Origin: Pseudomonadota bacterium
GTDB lineage: Bacteria > Pseudomonadota > Alphaproteobacteria > Acetobacterales > Acetobacteraceae
DNA: 43,520 nucleotides
Direction: 5' to 3'
Assembly: GCA_021799015.1 (NCBI GenBank)
Contig: JAJZBH010000002.1
Span: 1 to 43,520, forward strand
The position numbers and the translations under genes were made by a program. The stretch's first letter is position 1. Each line of letters starts with the position of its first letter. The notes beneath the pieces were generated by a model, which was given only the letters and a program-made list of their open reading frames with translations, was not told where the DNA came from and made no database searches. Positions 27,373 to 36,780 of this stretch are shown here, in pieces.

Positions 27373-28454
27373 TAGCTGCCGCTGTCTCCGCAACTGCGCC
27401 ACCCGCACTGGGTGACCAGGTGCGGGATCTCGTAACCGTTGCCGGGGCGCCCAGTAACCAACTGGTAGGATACGGACTCGTCGTCGGATTACCCGGAACC
27501 GGCGACCAGACAACCCAGATTCCCTATACCCAGCAGGCGATAACAAACATGTTGTCCCATGAAGGAATTACCCTACCGGCCACCTCCTTCATGCAACCGT
27601 ACGACGTCGCCTCGGTCATGGTCACCGCGACCGTACCGCCGTATGCGGAACCTGGCGCCGACCTCAATGTTACGGTCTCAGCGATCGGCAATGCAACGTC
27701 GCTCGCCGGTGGCGTCCTTCTCCCTACGCCCCTCAAGGGAGGTAACGGCCTTGTATACGCCCAAGCCCAAGGCCCCTTGCTCGTGAGTGGATTCGCGGCC
27801 AGTGCCGCCGGATCATCGGTGAGAGCCAATACGCCTACGGTGGGGCGCATTCCCGATGGAGCCGTTATGTCAAGGGCCATTCCGACGAGCTCGATCCTGC
27901 CGGACGGAGAGAGTCATCTGCTCCTGCGTCAACCAAGCTACGGCAATGCCGCGCGCATCGCCTCTGCGATCAACCGGTCAGTTGGCGCGGGAACCGCTTA
28001 TGCAGCCTCCCCTGATGAAATCGACCTGAGTAATGCGGGTAGCCTGGACCCGGTCGAGTTCATGGCTCGCGTTCTCAGGGTCAGCGTAACGCCCAGGAAA
28101 GCAATTCCGACTGTCGTTGTCGATGCTCAATCCGGAACCATCGTGATGGGAGCGGGCGTCCGGCTTGGCCCTGCTGTCGTCTCGCACGGAAACCTGACCG
28201 TCACCATCCAGGCATATAATGCCGTTAGTCAGCCCAATCCGTTTAGCGGTGGACGAACAGTTGGCGTCCAGAATGCCCAAATCTCTGCCCGGCAAAGCAA
28301 GGGTGGAAAGGTCGTGACACTTCCACACGCGGTTACGCTGGCCGAAGTCGCTGCAGCTCTCAACCGAATCGGGGCGAGCCCCAGCGATCTGATCGCCATA
28401 GTAGAAGCCCTCGAGTCGGCAGGCGCGCTCAAAGCCGATCTGAAGGTGATCTGA
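27333..28454 (+). CDS. flgI: Flagellar P-ring protein FlgI
   Basis: Signal peptide, then DQVRDLVTVAGAPSNQLVGYGLVVGLPGTGDQTTQIPYTQQAITNMLSHEGITLP; 40-nt overlap with flgH end. Confidence 0.96.
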   Translation: MARKRTFEILTILIAAAVSATAPPALGDQVRDLVTVAGAPSNQLVGYGLVVGLPGTGDQTTQIPYTQQAITNMLSHEGITLPATSFMQPYDVASVMVTATVPPYAEPGADLNVTVSAIGNATSLAGGVLLPTPLKGGNGLVYAQAQGPLLVSGFAASAAGSSVRANTPTVGRIPDGAVMSRAIPTSSILPDGESHLLLRQPSYGNAARIASAINRSVGAGTAYAASPDEIDLSNAGSLDPVEFMARVLRVSVTPRKAIPTVVVDAQSGTIVMGAGVRLGPAVVSHGNLTVTIQAYNAVSQPNPFSGGRTVGVQNAQISARQSKGGKVVTLPHAVTLAEVAAALNRIGASPSDLIAIVEALESAGALKADLKVI

Positions 28455-29308
28455 TGCTCGTTCACGCCCCCGCCTCTCCTGGCAGCTCTGGAGTCAACGG
28501 TGTATCGGTCGCCGCGCAGGCAGAAAAGCTCATCGCAATGCTATGGGAACAGGTGCTTTCGGGCATGACAGCAACGGCGCTACCCAGCAGCGCGCTAGGC
28601 ACCGGCTCGAACGTGTACGATGGCATTGCCCTGCATGCTGTCGCAAGCTCGGTCTTCAGCCAAACGGATGGAGGATTGCGTCATGACATCGTTGCCCAGC
28701 TTACGGAAGCAAATCCGTCTGCAGGGCAAAATTCGCGACCGCTCGATAGTCCATCTCTGGCCGGATCGTCGCTTGAAGCCCTCCGAACCCTTGCCAATGT
28801 TAAGGGCAGCCCCGGAATTCAGGGAAGCGCCATGGTCAAAGCTTCAACCATCCTCGACCGTGCAATCGCGTTTGCCCAAAAAGTATGGCCCGACTTGCAA
28901 CAAGCGGCTCTAAAGCTCGACGTACCTCCTGTCGGCCTGCTCGCGCAGACCGCGCTGGAAACCGGTTGGGGAAGCGCCATCCCGGGTAACAACCTCTTCG
29001 GCATAAAAGCTGTGAACGGCCAGGCATCGGTATCACTTCCGACAAAGGAAATGGTCGAGGGGAGCCTCATACCGGCGACGGCGTCGTTCGCGACCTATCC
29101 ATCGATTTCATCGGCGGTTGGCCACCTCACATCGTTACTCGAAACACGATTTCGCGATGTACTCGGCGCCAGTTCCGTTGAACAGTTTGCCGCGGGACTG
29201 GCCCGCGGTGGATATGCAACAGACGACGCCTACGCACAAAAAATTATTGATATCGCACGGTCGCCAATCATGGATCAGGTGCTTCAAAGTTTAGGAATTA
29301 GCTCATGA
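28454..29308 (+). CDS. flgJ: FlgJ, two-domain: rod-binding plus peptidoglycan hydrolase (glucosaminidase)
   Basis: N-terminal rod-binding AAQAEKLIAMLWEQVLSGMTATA; C-terminal VPPVGLLAQTALETGWGSAIPGNNLFGIKAV GH73-like domain. Confidence 0.88.
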   Translation: MLVHAPASPGSSGVNGVSVAAQAEKLIAMLWEQVLSGMTATALPSSALGTGSNVYDGIALHAVASSVFSQTDGGLRHDIVAQLTEANPSAGQNSRPLDSPSLAGSSLEALRTLANVKGSPGIQGSAMVKASTILDRAIAFAQKVWPDLQQAALKLDVPPVGLLAQTALETGWGSAIPGNNLFGIKAVNGQASVSLPTKEMVEGSLIPATASFATYPSISSAVGHLTSLLETRFRDVLGASSVEQFAAGLARGGYATDDAYAQKIIDIARSPIMDQVLQSLGISS

Positions 29309-31242
29309 GCGGTCTAACCGGCGCAATGTTCACCGCGCTCTCGGGTCTTGACGCCTTCTCGAAAGGCACCGAGACCGTTAGTAACAACGTCGCCAACCAG
29401 GCAACCAGCGGCTACGCCGTCGAGACCCTTGCGCCCCAAACCGTCGGCAACTCTTCGTCCGGGGCAGGTAGCGGAGTATTGGATCCGGCGGCCGTCCGGC
29501 GCGCCGCCGACGGCTTCGCGGCGGCGCGTGTCTATGCAGCGACCGCCACAAGCCAAGGGGCTCAAAGCCTTGCCTCTGCGCTGTCCACAATCGATCAGGC
29601 CTTCACCGGTAACGGAAACATCCATAGTACTGCGAGCACCTTTTTCGCCGACCTGTCCACGCTCGCCTCGGAACCGACGAATGCCGCGCAAGCCAGCACA
29701 GTGATCGCTGATGCCCAGACGCTGGTCAGTGCATTCCAAAGCGCCGCTGGAAGCCTGAACACCCAATTTGCAACAATATCCAATTCACTCCAGCAGCAGG
29801 TTGCAGACGCCAACAAGTTACTTGGACAGGTCGCAGCCATCAACAAATCGCTCCAGGCGTCACCGAACAGCAACACTCTCCTGGATCAGCAACAAGCCAC
29901 CCTCACGGCACTCGCGAAGTACGTATCGATTTCGACCGTTCCGCTGTCGAACGGAGCAGTCGAGGTTACCACTGGTGGTACCGTTCTCGTCGACCAAAGC
30001 GGAGCCCAGTTGCTGAGTATTACACAGTCAACGCCATCAAGTCGCCCCGTCGTCACCGCCGGGGCTGACAAGGTGCCCGTAAACCTCGGAAGCACCAGCG
30101 GATCCCTTGGTGGATCATTGGCCGGTTTCACGGCGACTTCAAACGCATTAGCGTCCCTCAACTGGTTCGCAGGAGCACTAACTGGGCTCGTGAACCAAGC
30201 GCAGGCCGAAGGCCTGAACGGCTCTGGTAAACAAGGTGCTCCCCTCTTTTTGATTCCCGCTCCTACGGTTACACCATCCCCGACGAACACGGGATCAGCC
30301 ACGCTGGGTGTCACGATAACAAACGCGCCCCAGTTGCCGCCGAATGGCCAAGGCTACACACTCACGTTCGGGCCCGGCGGCTGGACGGCCACCACACCGA
30401 ACACAAACCAGACTTACAGTCTTGGCGCCGGGCCAACCCTGACACTGAACGGCATGAGTATCGCGGTAACCGGCACGCCGAAGCCAGGCGACAGTTTTCA
30501 GATCAACCCCACTCCGGGGGCCGCAGCCGGATTGGCCCTCACATCAACGAATCCGGCGGTGCTCGCGGTTGCAGACCCGTACGCGGTAACGTCAGGCACC
30601 ATTTCCCCAAGCGGGGCGGTGATAAACAATAATGCCGGGACCGTGACAGAAACAAGCGACACTGTTCTTGCTAACCCAACCGCGGGCGCAGCCGTTGTCC
30701 CCGGTTCGTACTTCGGCCAATCCCTGGTCATGACCTTTACGTCGCCCTCCGCGTACAAGATCACAACAGCAGGGGGAGCTACGGTCTCAAGTGGAACGTG
30801 GAGCGGTGGAACCGGCGTCGCAATTGCATATCCGTCAGGCTCGAAAGCCGGTGGCGAATACTGGCAAGTCAATCTGAGCGGAACACCCGCCGCGGGTGAT
30901 GTTGTTTCACTGACGCCCGGCGGCCTGAACAGCGGATCCAACGCGTCCCGCATGGCACAGTTGTGGGACGCTTCGAATGCGGCTCTTCCGGGCGGCTCGC
31001 TACAGGGATCCATTCTATCGATCATCGGCTTCAACGGCGCACAATCCGCCGCTGCAAAAACCATGCACTCAAACAGCGCCAATAACCTGCAGACAGCCCA
31101 GAATTCGCTTGCCGCAATCGCCGGCGTCAACCCTGATCAGCAGGCAACCCTCCTCTTGCAATATCAGCAAGCCTATGCCGCCGCGGCCAAAGTTATTGCA
31201 ACAGCCGCGACAATGTTCAACTCACTCCTGCAGGCTGTTTAA
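29305..31242 (+). CDS. flgK: Flagellar hook-associated protein 1 FlgK
   Basis: MSGLTGAMFTALSGLDAFSKGTETVSNNVANQATSGYAVE...GVNPDQQATLLLQYQQAYAAAAKVIATAATMFNSLLQAV. Confidence 0.94.
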   Translation: MSGLTGAMFTALSGLDAFSKGTETVSNNVANQATSGYAVETLAPQTVGNSSSGAGSGVLDPAAVRRAADGFAAARVYAATATSQGAQSLASALSTIDQAFTGNGNIHSTASTFFADLSTLASEPTNAAQASTVIADAQTLVSAFQSAAGSLNTQFATISNSLQQQVADANKLLGQVAAINKSLQASPNSNTLLDQQQATLTALAKYVSISTVPLSNGAVEVTTGGTVLVDQSGAQLLSITQSTPSSRPVVTAGADKVPVNLGSTSGSLGGSLAGFTATSNALASLNWFAGALTGLVNQAQAEGLNGSGKQGAPLFLIPAPTVTPSPTNTGSATLGVTITNAPQLPPNGQGYTLTFGPGGWTATTPNTNQTYSLGAGPTLTLNGMSIAVTGTPKPGDSFQINPTPGAAAGLALTSTNPAVLAVADPYAVTSGTISPSGAVINNNAGTVTETSDTVLANPTAGAAVVPGSYFGQSLVMTFTSPSAYKITTAGGATVSSGTWSGGTGVAIAYPSGSKAGGEYWQVNLSGTPAAGDVVSLTPGGLNSGSNASRMAQLWDASNAALPGGSLQGSILSIIGFNGAQSAAAKTMHSNSANNLQTAQNSLAAIAGVNPDQQATLLLQYQQAYAAAAKVIATAATMFNSLLQAV

Positions 31243-31253
31243 AGGAACGTTCG

Positions 31254-32471
31254 ATGGAATCAACTTTCTATACCAACTCTGCCGCAGCGTTCACAACGCA
31301 GGAAACACAGCTCCAGCAGCTTCAATCCGAACTGGCTTCCGGAAAAGCCGTGAACTCCGCTGGTGCCGACGCAACGGCCTATATTGGCGCAGCACAAGAC
31401 AACTCACAAATTCAGCAATTGGCAGCCGAACAGAATAGCCAGACGAACATACAGGCGACCCTCCAGACGGGAACGTCGACGTTGGGTCAAGCAACGACGC
31501 TTCTCGACCAGCTCCAGAGCATCGCACTTCAGGCAATCAACGCGACCACATCCGGTCTCAATTACCAGGCTCTCTCCGAACAGGCCGGACAGATAGGACA
31601 GCAGCTGCTCGCATTTGCCAACAGCCAGGACCCGCAAGGAAATTTTGTCTTTTCTGGGACCGCCAAGGGGACGGAACCCTTCAGTCAGAACAGTTCCGGA
31701 TCGGTCTCATATAATGGGAACGAGGGAGTTTCGAGTGTTGAAATCTCGCCTGGAGTCACGGTCAATTCTGCGTTGAACGGAGCCGTCTTTATGGACGGCC
31801 CGAGCGGCAATGGATTTGCGTCGGTCAGCGCCGGAACGACCAACACGGGAACAGCAACTCTGGTTGCGACAGGGGTATCGAACCAAGCCGCTGCAGGCGC
31901 ATTTCAAACCGGCAATCTTGCCATTACCGTCTCATTTTCATCATCTGGCGGAACGGAAAGTTACGTAGCCACTCAAGGCGGCATAAAAATCGGTGGGGGA
32001 CCCGTAACCACGTCAACTAACAGTGCAATGCTGAATCTTGACGGAATTCAGTTCAAACTGTCCGGCGCCCCCAATGTAGGCGACACCTTTGTTATCGCTC
32101 CCTCACGTCCCCAATCAATCTTCTCGCTTGTGTCCGGCATTCAATCTGCACTGTCATCGCCGGGATCGACCTCAGCTCAGATGGCCCAGACACGTCAAAC
32201 GTTGGAAAATGCACTTGGCGGCATCGTGCAATATCAGAACCGATTCTCAGGCGCCAGCGCAAAAGCGGGCGTGATACTGAAGTCTATCACCCAGTCTGGG
32301 GCAGCGGACACTACACTCAGCACGGCCGATCAGACAAATGCAGCCGCATTAGTCGGAGCAAATATCCCTCAGACGCTGACGCAAATCGAACAGCAGACCG
32401 CCGCGCTTCAGGATTCCCTCAAAGCTTTCAGCTCGGTCCAACAACTTTCGCTCTTTTCGTTCATCGCCTGA
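31254..32471 (+). CDS. flgL: Flagellar hook-associated protein 3 FlgL
   Basis: QLQQLQSELASGKAVNSAGADATAYIGAAQD; flagellin-like N- and C-terminal coiled coils; follows flgK. Confidence 0.85.
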   Translation: MESTFYTNSAAAFTTQETQLQQLQSELASGKAVNSAGADATAYIGAAQDNSQIQQLAAEQNSQTNIQATLQTGTSTLGQATTLLDQLQSIALQAINATTSGLNYQALSEQAGQIGQQLLAFANSQDPQGNFVFSGTAKGTEPFSQNSSGSVSYNGNEGVSSVEISPGVTVNSALNGAVFMDGPSGNGFASVSAGTTNTGTATLVATGVSNQAAAGAFQTGNLAITVSFSSSGGTESYVATQGGIKIGGGPVTTSTNSAMLNLDGIQFKLSGAPNVGDTFVIAPSRPQSIFSLVSGIQSALSSPGSTSAQMAQTRQTLENALGGIVQYQNRFSGASAKAGVILKSITQSGAADTTLSTADQTNAAALVGANIPQTLTQIEQQTAALQDSLKAFSSVQQLSLFSFIA

Positions 32472-32506
32472 TCCAAAGGCCATCGAGCTAACATAACAGA
32501 GGTTTC

Positions 32507-35500
32507 ATGAGCAACGGCAAAACGGCGATCATCATTGCCGGATATTATAGAAGCGGCACGTCGGCTTTGAGTGGGAGCCTGAATGATCTTGGTATCACCA
32601 TCCATGGCGATGCCGACGCCAACGAACACAATCCCAGGGGCTTTTTCGAGTCAACCGACCTTATCCGTTTCGATATGCGCGTGTTCGAGTTTCTCGAGAT
32701 GCCGTGGGCAGATATTGGCCACACCCCTCGGGACTGGTTCAGGCGCCCGGGCGTCAGCCTCTATGTATCACAACTATCCGAACACTTGGCCCCCAAATTC
32801 AAGAATGATTCGCTGGTTGCGGTTAAACACCCCCACATATGCCGCCTTCTTCCGGTTTACGCCGAAGCTGCAAAAAGTCTTGGATACGCAACCGTTGTTC
32901 TTCATACACACCGCAGCCCGTACGAAATCGCGTCCAGTCAGGCAAAGAAGAATGGCCTTAGCCGCGCGCACGCCCTGTTACTCTGGGCCAGTTACATTAC
33001 CGAAGCAGAAAGACACTCGCGTCTCTTCCCGCGCACATGGGTTTTCTACGAGGATCTTCTCGCAGACCCGACTGCGACAGTTCACGAGGCTCTCGATTTG
33101 CTGGGTATTACCCCCCCCAATTCCGTGCCCGTGGGATTCGTAACCAGGGCTTTGCGCCGCTCGGCCGGGGTTGATGGAGTAGATCTTCATCCTGCGGTCG
33201 GCGATCTCGTGGCGGGAATCGCCCGCGCAATCGAGGACAAAAACTCCAATCCTGACACGTGGGATCATTTCAGCCGGAAGGTTGAGGAAATGGCCCGGTT
33301 CCTTAAGGAGATGGGCAAAAGTTCCAACCGCTCTGCGCGTGGGGTTGGCGAAATGGTGAGCTTGGCACAAGCGATCGCGGCACAGCAAGCCACCGTCGGC
33401 AACACCGCAACTCATGCGGTTCGGCCAGCCGAGCGAGGAGACGAGGCAGAAAGAAACCGGATACGCCGCCGGATAGAAGCGGAAGGGTTGGCAGGCGGTG
33501 GACCGGTAACCGTAATCATTGTCGTTCAGCCCGAGGTGGCGACAGAGCAGGTCGTCCGAACCGTGAACAGCCTGCGGAACGGGTGGCTCATGCCCATGTC
33601 AATTTGCATTTACGCCGTATCTGAAGCCGCGGATTCAAGTTTTGGACTCGGTGTTTTCGAGCGCTTCTTTACGACTGCCGACGCCATGGAAGCCGAGCTG
33701 TACCGGGCGATGTCTAACGTCGAGACAGCTTACGTGGCCGCGATTGCCGCAGGTGACCTCGTTGAACCCGATGCAATAGCCCGACTCGCTCTTTCCACGC
33801 TGGATCGGCCCGCCATGATTTACACCGACGAAATTGTGTCCGCCGGAGAAAGCCACGTTATTCGGGCAAAGCCGAGCATGGATATCAACCGGCTACGGGA
33901 GAGTTGCTTTGTAGGGGATTGGGTCTGGTATTCGGTTGACACGCTGCGACATATCGGCGGCTTTGATCACAGTCTGGCTGGGGCCGAGGAATATGATGTC
34001 CAGTTGAGAATCGCAGAAATCGCCGCACGAATTGTACGCCTGCCCGAGGCGCTCTTCGTCCGAGGGCATCATACACGTCGCGACGCCACGCCCATCGAGA
34101 CGAGCATGCAATCGGCGATGAAAGCCATCGGCGCGCATCTTGCGCGGTGCAGAATCGCAGCCCGAGTGGCAGAGTCCGAGATCGGCATTCCAGGGCTTTT
34201 CGCGCTGGTTTATGACGGCGCCGAAGCACAACAAATCCTTCCCTTGACGATCATGTTGTGCGTCGAAGGCCGAACCCTACGGCAGGTACTGGATGCAACA
34301 AATAGACTTGTCCCCATACTCGGCCCCAACGACAACCTTGTCTTTACCGTCGCCGACCAGGACCAACTCGATCGGGCTGTCGTAGAGTTTCTCCGCTCGG
34401 CCGAAGAAGCGGTGGTACACGAACATCCCAACATCCGGGTATGCCGCCTTGTCGGGCCAATGGGAGCGCGGATCCAGTCAGTTCGAACCAGCCAGCCTGG
34501 CCATGCTGTGCTCGTGGTGGACCCTGCAGGCCACCCCGAACGCGATGACGCGCCCACGACTCTGTTGGCAATGGTGCACTCCCTCCCTGACGCCGCACTT
34601 GTGTCTGCGCGCACGTTCTGGACCGAAGAGAACGGTGCGACTCAAATGTTGGGGCCTCTACTGTTCGGAGCAGCCATGCGGATCGGAGCAAACAGGGATG
34701 GCAAAAACCCGGGGCCCGGGGGATGGTTGGCCGCAACGCACGCCGTGGATGGGGTTGACGGACCGATGGTCATGATCCATCCGGACGCTCCACCCCTGAA
34801 TGGGGAAGCCACCTCGTGGACCGAAATCTGCAACAGCGTTGGCCATACACAAGCCCGCCGGCGGCTGCGGCTGTGGACCCCTCGAGTGTCTGTCGAAGTT
34901 CCGCGGACTTACGCAAGCGAGAAAAATCACGAGCCGGCCGCAGCTCTAACGCTGCCTTACCGGCCGGACAGTCACCATCCTTCCATGTCCATGATCGGCG
35001 ATCCACTGCTTCTTGAGGGGCGGTTCGGCCTGATCGACACGGAAGGGAGCGTTTTGCTTTCCGCTGCCGGGCGATTAGAGGATGGCCGGATTATCGACAT
35101 GCTCCGGAATGCTCGACTGGACGCCGGTGTGTGCGCCTCGTTTTCGCCTGATCCGATTGACTATGCTTCTGCCGGCCGAGCGATCGCGCAGGGACGCCGA
35201 TGGATCCGTGTCAATCCACGCTATGAACCGGTGCTTTCTGGTTCGGAATCCCGTTTCCCGTTCGAAGCGGTCTGGACCGAACCGCCGCCGCCTGAAACCA
35301 GGTCGCTTGTTCAGAGCGCTTATTGCCATTACGCAACGTCGCAAGGAATCGCTAATGTGCTCCGAACGCTCGGCGCCAGAAAGGTACAGACCCTCCAACC
35401 CAAGCTCCGAAAGTCGCTTTGGCTTGACGGGCACGTAGTCGCGGCGACTACCAAGCCGTCCGTAATGTGGATCGACGAGGGCACCGATGTTCCTTGGCTA

Positions 35501-35941
35501 CCATCAGTCATCGCGGAAACCAAAGAGGCGGTCGACTGGATCGTGATCAGTGCAGCCGATCTGCCTCTTCCGGGCTACGTCGCGCAGGTGAAACCTGTAG
35601 TCCTTGAGGAGCAGTGGCTTGGTCTGTTCCGGCAGTTCAGCCCACGTTTTTTCATCCGTCCGACGCCGGGATCAAAGTGGCGAGATGATTATACCCTGAT
35701 GATGGCCGCCGCGGCAGGATGCATCCTGCTGGCTGGGCGCGAAAGCCCCGCGCGCGACGGGCTTCCGGTCCGCAATTACCTTGGATCAGACAGCCCCGAG
35801 CGCTGGCGCTCGGCGATTGAACGCCATGTACGGGAGTCGGCCCTTCCCTCTCCATCCTCCCTCGACAACCTATGGTTCGATACCAGGGATTACGACTGGC
35901 TGGTTAAGGCACCCGATTTCGTCGTGCGAAAGGTTGCCTGA
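32507..35941 (+). CDS. Multidomain sulfotransferase-glycosyltransferase fusion (1144 aa), candidate flagellar modification enzyme
   Basis: N-terminal sulfotransferase PAPS-binding loop AIIIAGYYRSGTSALSGSL, then VVLHTHRSPYEIASSQAKKNGLSRAHALLLWASYITEAERHSRLFPRTWVFYEDLLADP. Middle GT2-like region PAMIYTDEIVSAGESHVIRAKPSMDINRLRES...HIGGFDHSLAGAEEYDVQLRIAEIAARIVRLPEALFVRGHH. C-terminal GT4-like region FFIRPTPGSKWRDDYTLMMAAAAGCILLAG. Confidence 0.8.
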   Translation: MSNGKTAIIIAGYYRSGTSALSGSLNDLGITIHGDADANEHNPRGFFESTDLIRFDMRVFEFLEMPWADIGHTPRDWFRRPGVSLYVSQLSEHLAPKFKNDSLVAVKHPHICRLLPVYAEAAKSLGYATVVLHTHRSPYEIASSQAKKNGLSRAHALLLWASYITEAERHSRLFPRTWVFYEDLLADPTATVHEALDLLGITPPNSVPVGFVTRALRRSAGVDGVDLHPAVGDLVAGIARAIEDKNSNPDTWDHFSRKVEEMARFLKEMGKSSNRSARGVGEMVSLAQAIAAQQATVGNTATHAVRPAERGDEAERNRIRRRIEAEGLAGGGPVTVIIVVQPEVATEQVVRTVNSLRNGWLMPMSICIYAVSEAADSSFGLGVFERFFTTADAMEAELYRAMSNVETAYVAAIAAGDLVEPDAIARLALSTLDRPAMIYTDEIVSAGESHVIRAKPSMDINRLRESCFVGDWVWYSVDTLRHIGGFDHSLAGAEEYDVQLRIAEIAARIVRLPEALFVRGHHTRRDATPIETSMQSAMKAIGAHLARCRIAARVAESEIGIPGLFALVYDGAEAQQILPLTIMLCVEGRTLRQVLDATNRLVPILGPNDNLVFTVADQDQLDRAVVEFLRSAEEAVVHEHPNIRVCRLVGPMGARIQSVRTSQPGHAVLVVDPAGHPERDDAPTTLLAMVHSLPDAALVSARTFWTEENGATQMLGPLLFGAAMRIGANRDGKNPGPGGWLAATHAVDGVDGPMVMIHPDAPPLNGEATSWTEICNSVGHTQARRRLRLWTPRVSVEVPRTYASEKNHEPAAALTLPYRPDSHHPSMSMIGDPLLLEGRFGLIDTEGSVLLSAAGRLEDGRIIDMLRNARLDAGVCASFSPDPIDYASAGRAIAQGRRWIRVNPRYEPVLSGSESRFPFEAVWTEPPPPETRSLVQSAYCHYATSQGIANVLRTLGARKVQTLQPKLRKSLWLDGHVVAATTKPSVMWIDEGTDVPWLPSVIAETKEAVDWIVISAADLPLPGYVAQVKPVVLEEQWLGLFRQFSPRFFIRPTPGSKWRDDYTLMMAAAAGCILLAGRESPARDGLPVRNYLGSDSPERWRSAIERHVRESALPSPSSLDNLWFDTRDYDWLVKAPDFVVRKVA

Positions 35942-36636
35942 TGCGCAGTCTGGCCTGCGTTATGGTCGGACTTGTCCTTGGCGCTGCCTCCCCTGCACTC
36001 ACCTACGCAACGACTCATGAGCATGTCGCCGCCGTCACGAAAGCGATCCGATCCCAGCTTCACATGAGCACCGCGCAGTTCCATGCCGGGGGCGCGCGGA
36101 TGATGCCGCAATGCTTGGCACCACTGGCGGTGTCATGGCTCTCCGGTACCGATGAGTACAAAACCGTTGCGGTCAAGTGTTCGGAGCCCCCATGGACGCT
36201 TTACGTCGGTTTGTCGGTACCCACGGTTGTTCGCGTCCCCGTCATAATTCACGCCGTTCCCGGCGGGCACACCGTTCCACCGCGGGATGTCGCGTACAAG
36301 ACTCTCCCAATCGACGATTTGAATGGTCAGGCCATAAGTCCCTTTCAAATTAACGAAGGAGTCGCCGCCCGCATCACTTTGTTGAAGGGCACCCCGTTAA
36401 CGGAAAGTGATGTCGACATCCCTGTCGCTGTTCGTGTCGGGGAACCGGTGTCGCTGGTGTCGAATACTCAGGGAATAACGGTAGAAACTGCAGGATCAGC
36501 CCTGCAGAACGGCGGTTACGGGCAAAAAATTGTCGTACAGAATGACGAAACGCATCGACGGGTTATGGCAATTCTCGCTCCATCGGCACCTTCACTCAAA
36601 GGCGTCTATGCGATCCCGAACGCCCCCAGCAACTAG
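35941..36636 (+). CDS. flgA: Flagellar P-ring assembly chaperone FlgA (SAF domain)
   Basis: Signal peptide; VRVPVIIHAVPGGHTVPPRDVAYKTLPID...INEGVAARITLLKGTPLTESDVDIPVAVRVGEPVSLVSNTQGITVETAGSALQNGGYGQKIVVQN is FlgA-like. Confidence 0.88.
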   Translation: MRSLACVMVGLVLGAASPALTYATTHEHVAAVTKAIRSQLHMSTAQFHAGGARMMPQCLAPLAVSWLSGTDEYKTVAVKCSEPPWTLYVGLSVPTVVRVPVIIHAVPGGHTVPPRDVAYKTLPIDDLNGQAISPFQINEGVAARITLLKGTPLTESDVDIPVAVRVGEPVSLVSNTQGITVETAGSALQNGGYGQKIVVQNDETHRRVMAILAPSAPSLKGVYAIPNAPSN

Positions 36637-36751
36637 CCGACGATCGATGCTAAACGAACCCGGTTCCCCGCAACGTCCATATGCGGTGTCGCCGCAAGGC
36701 ATTAGGACTATCGTTAACACAAATCTTTGACGAGCCTCTAACGGAATACCT

Positions 36752-36777
36752 TGCCTGCCAGGTGCCCCGGACAGGCA
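36752..36777. terminator. Hairpin between convergent flgA and chvG
   Basis: TTGCCTG...CAGGCA inverted repeat in the intergenic space between convergent genes; no strong T-run. Confidence 0.4.
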
Positions 36778-36780
36778 GAA

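Noticed and set aside
30498-31130. 210-aa minus-strand ORF antisense to flgK
   Set aside because: Antisense shadow of flgK; low-complexity Pro/Ala composition.
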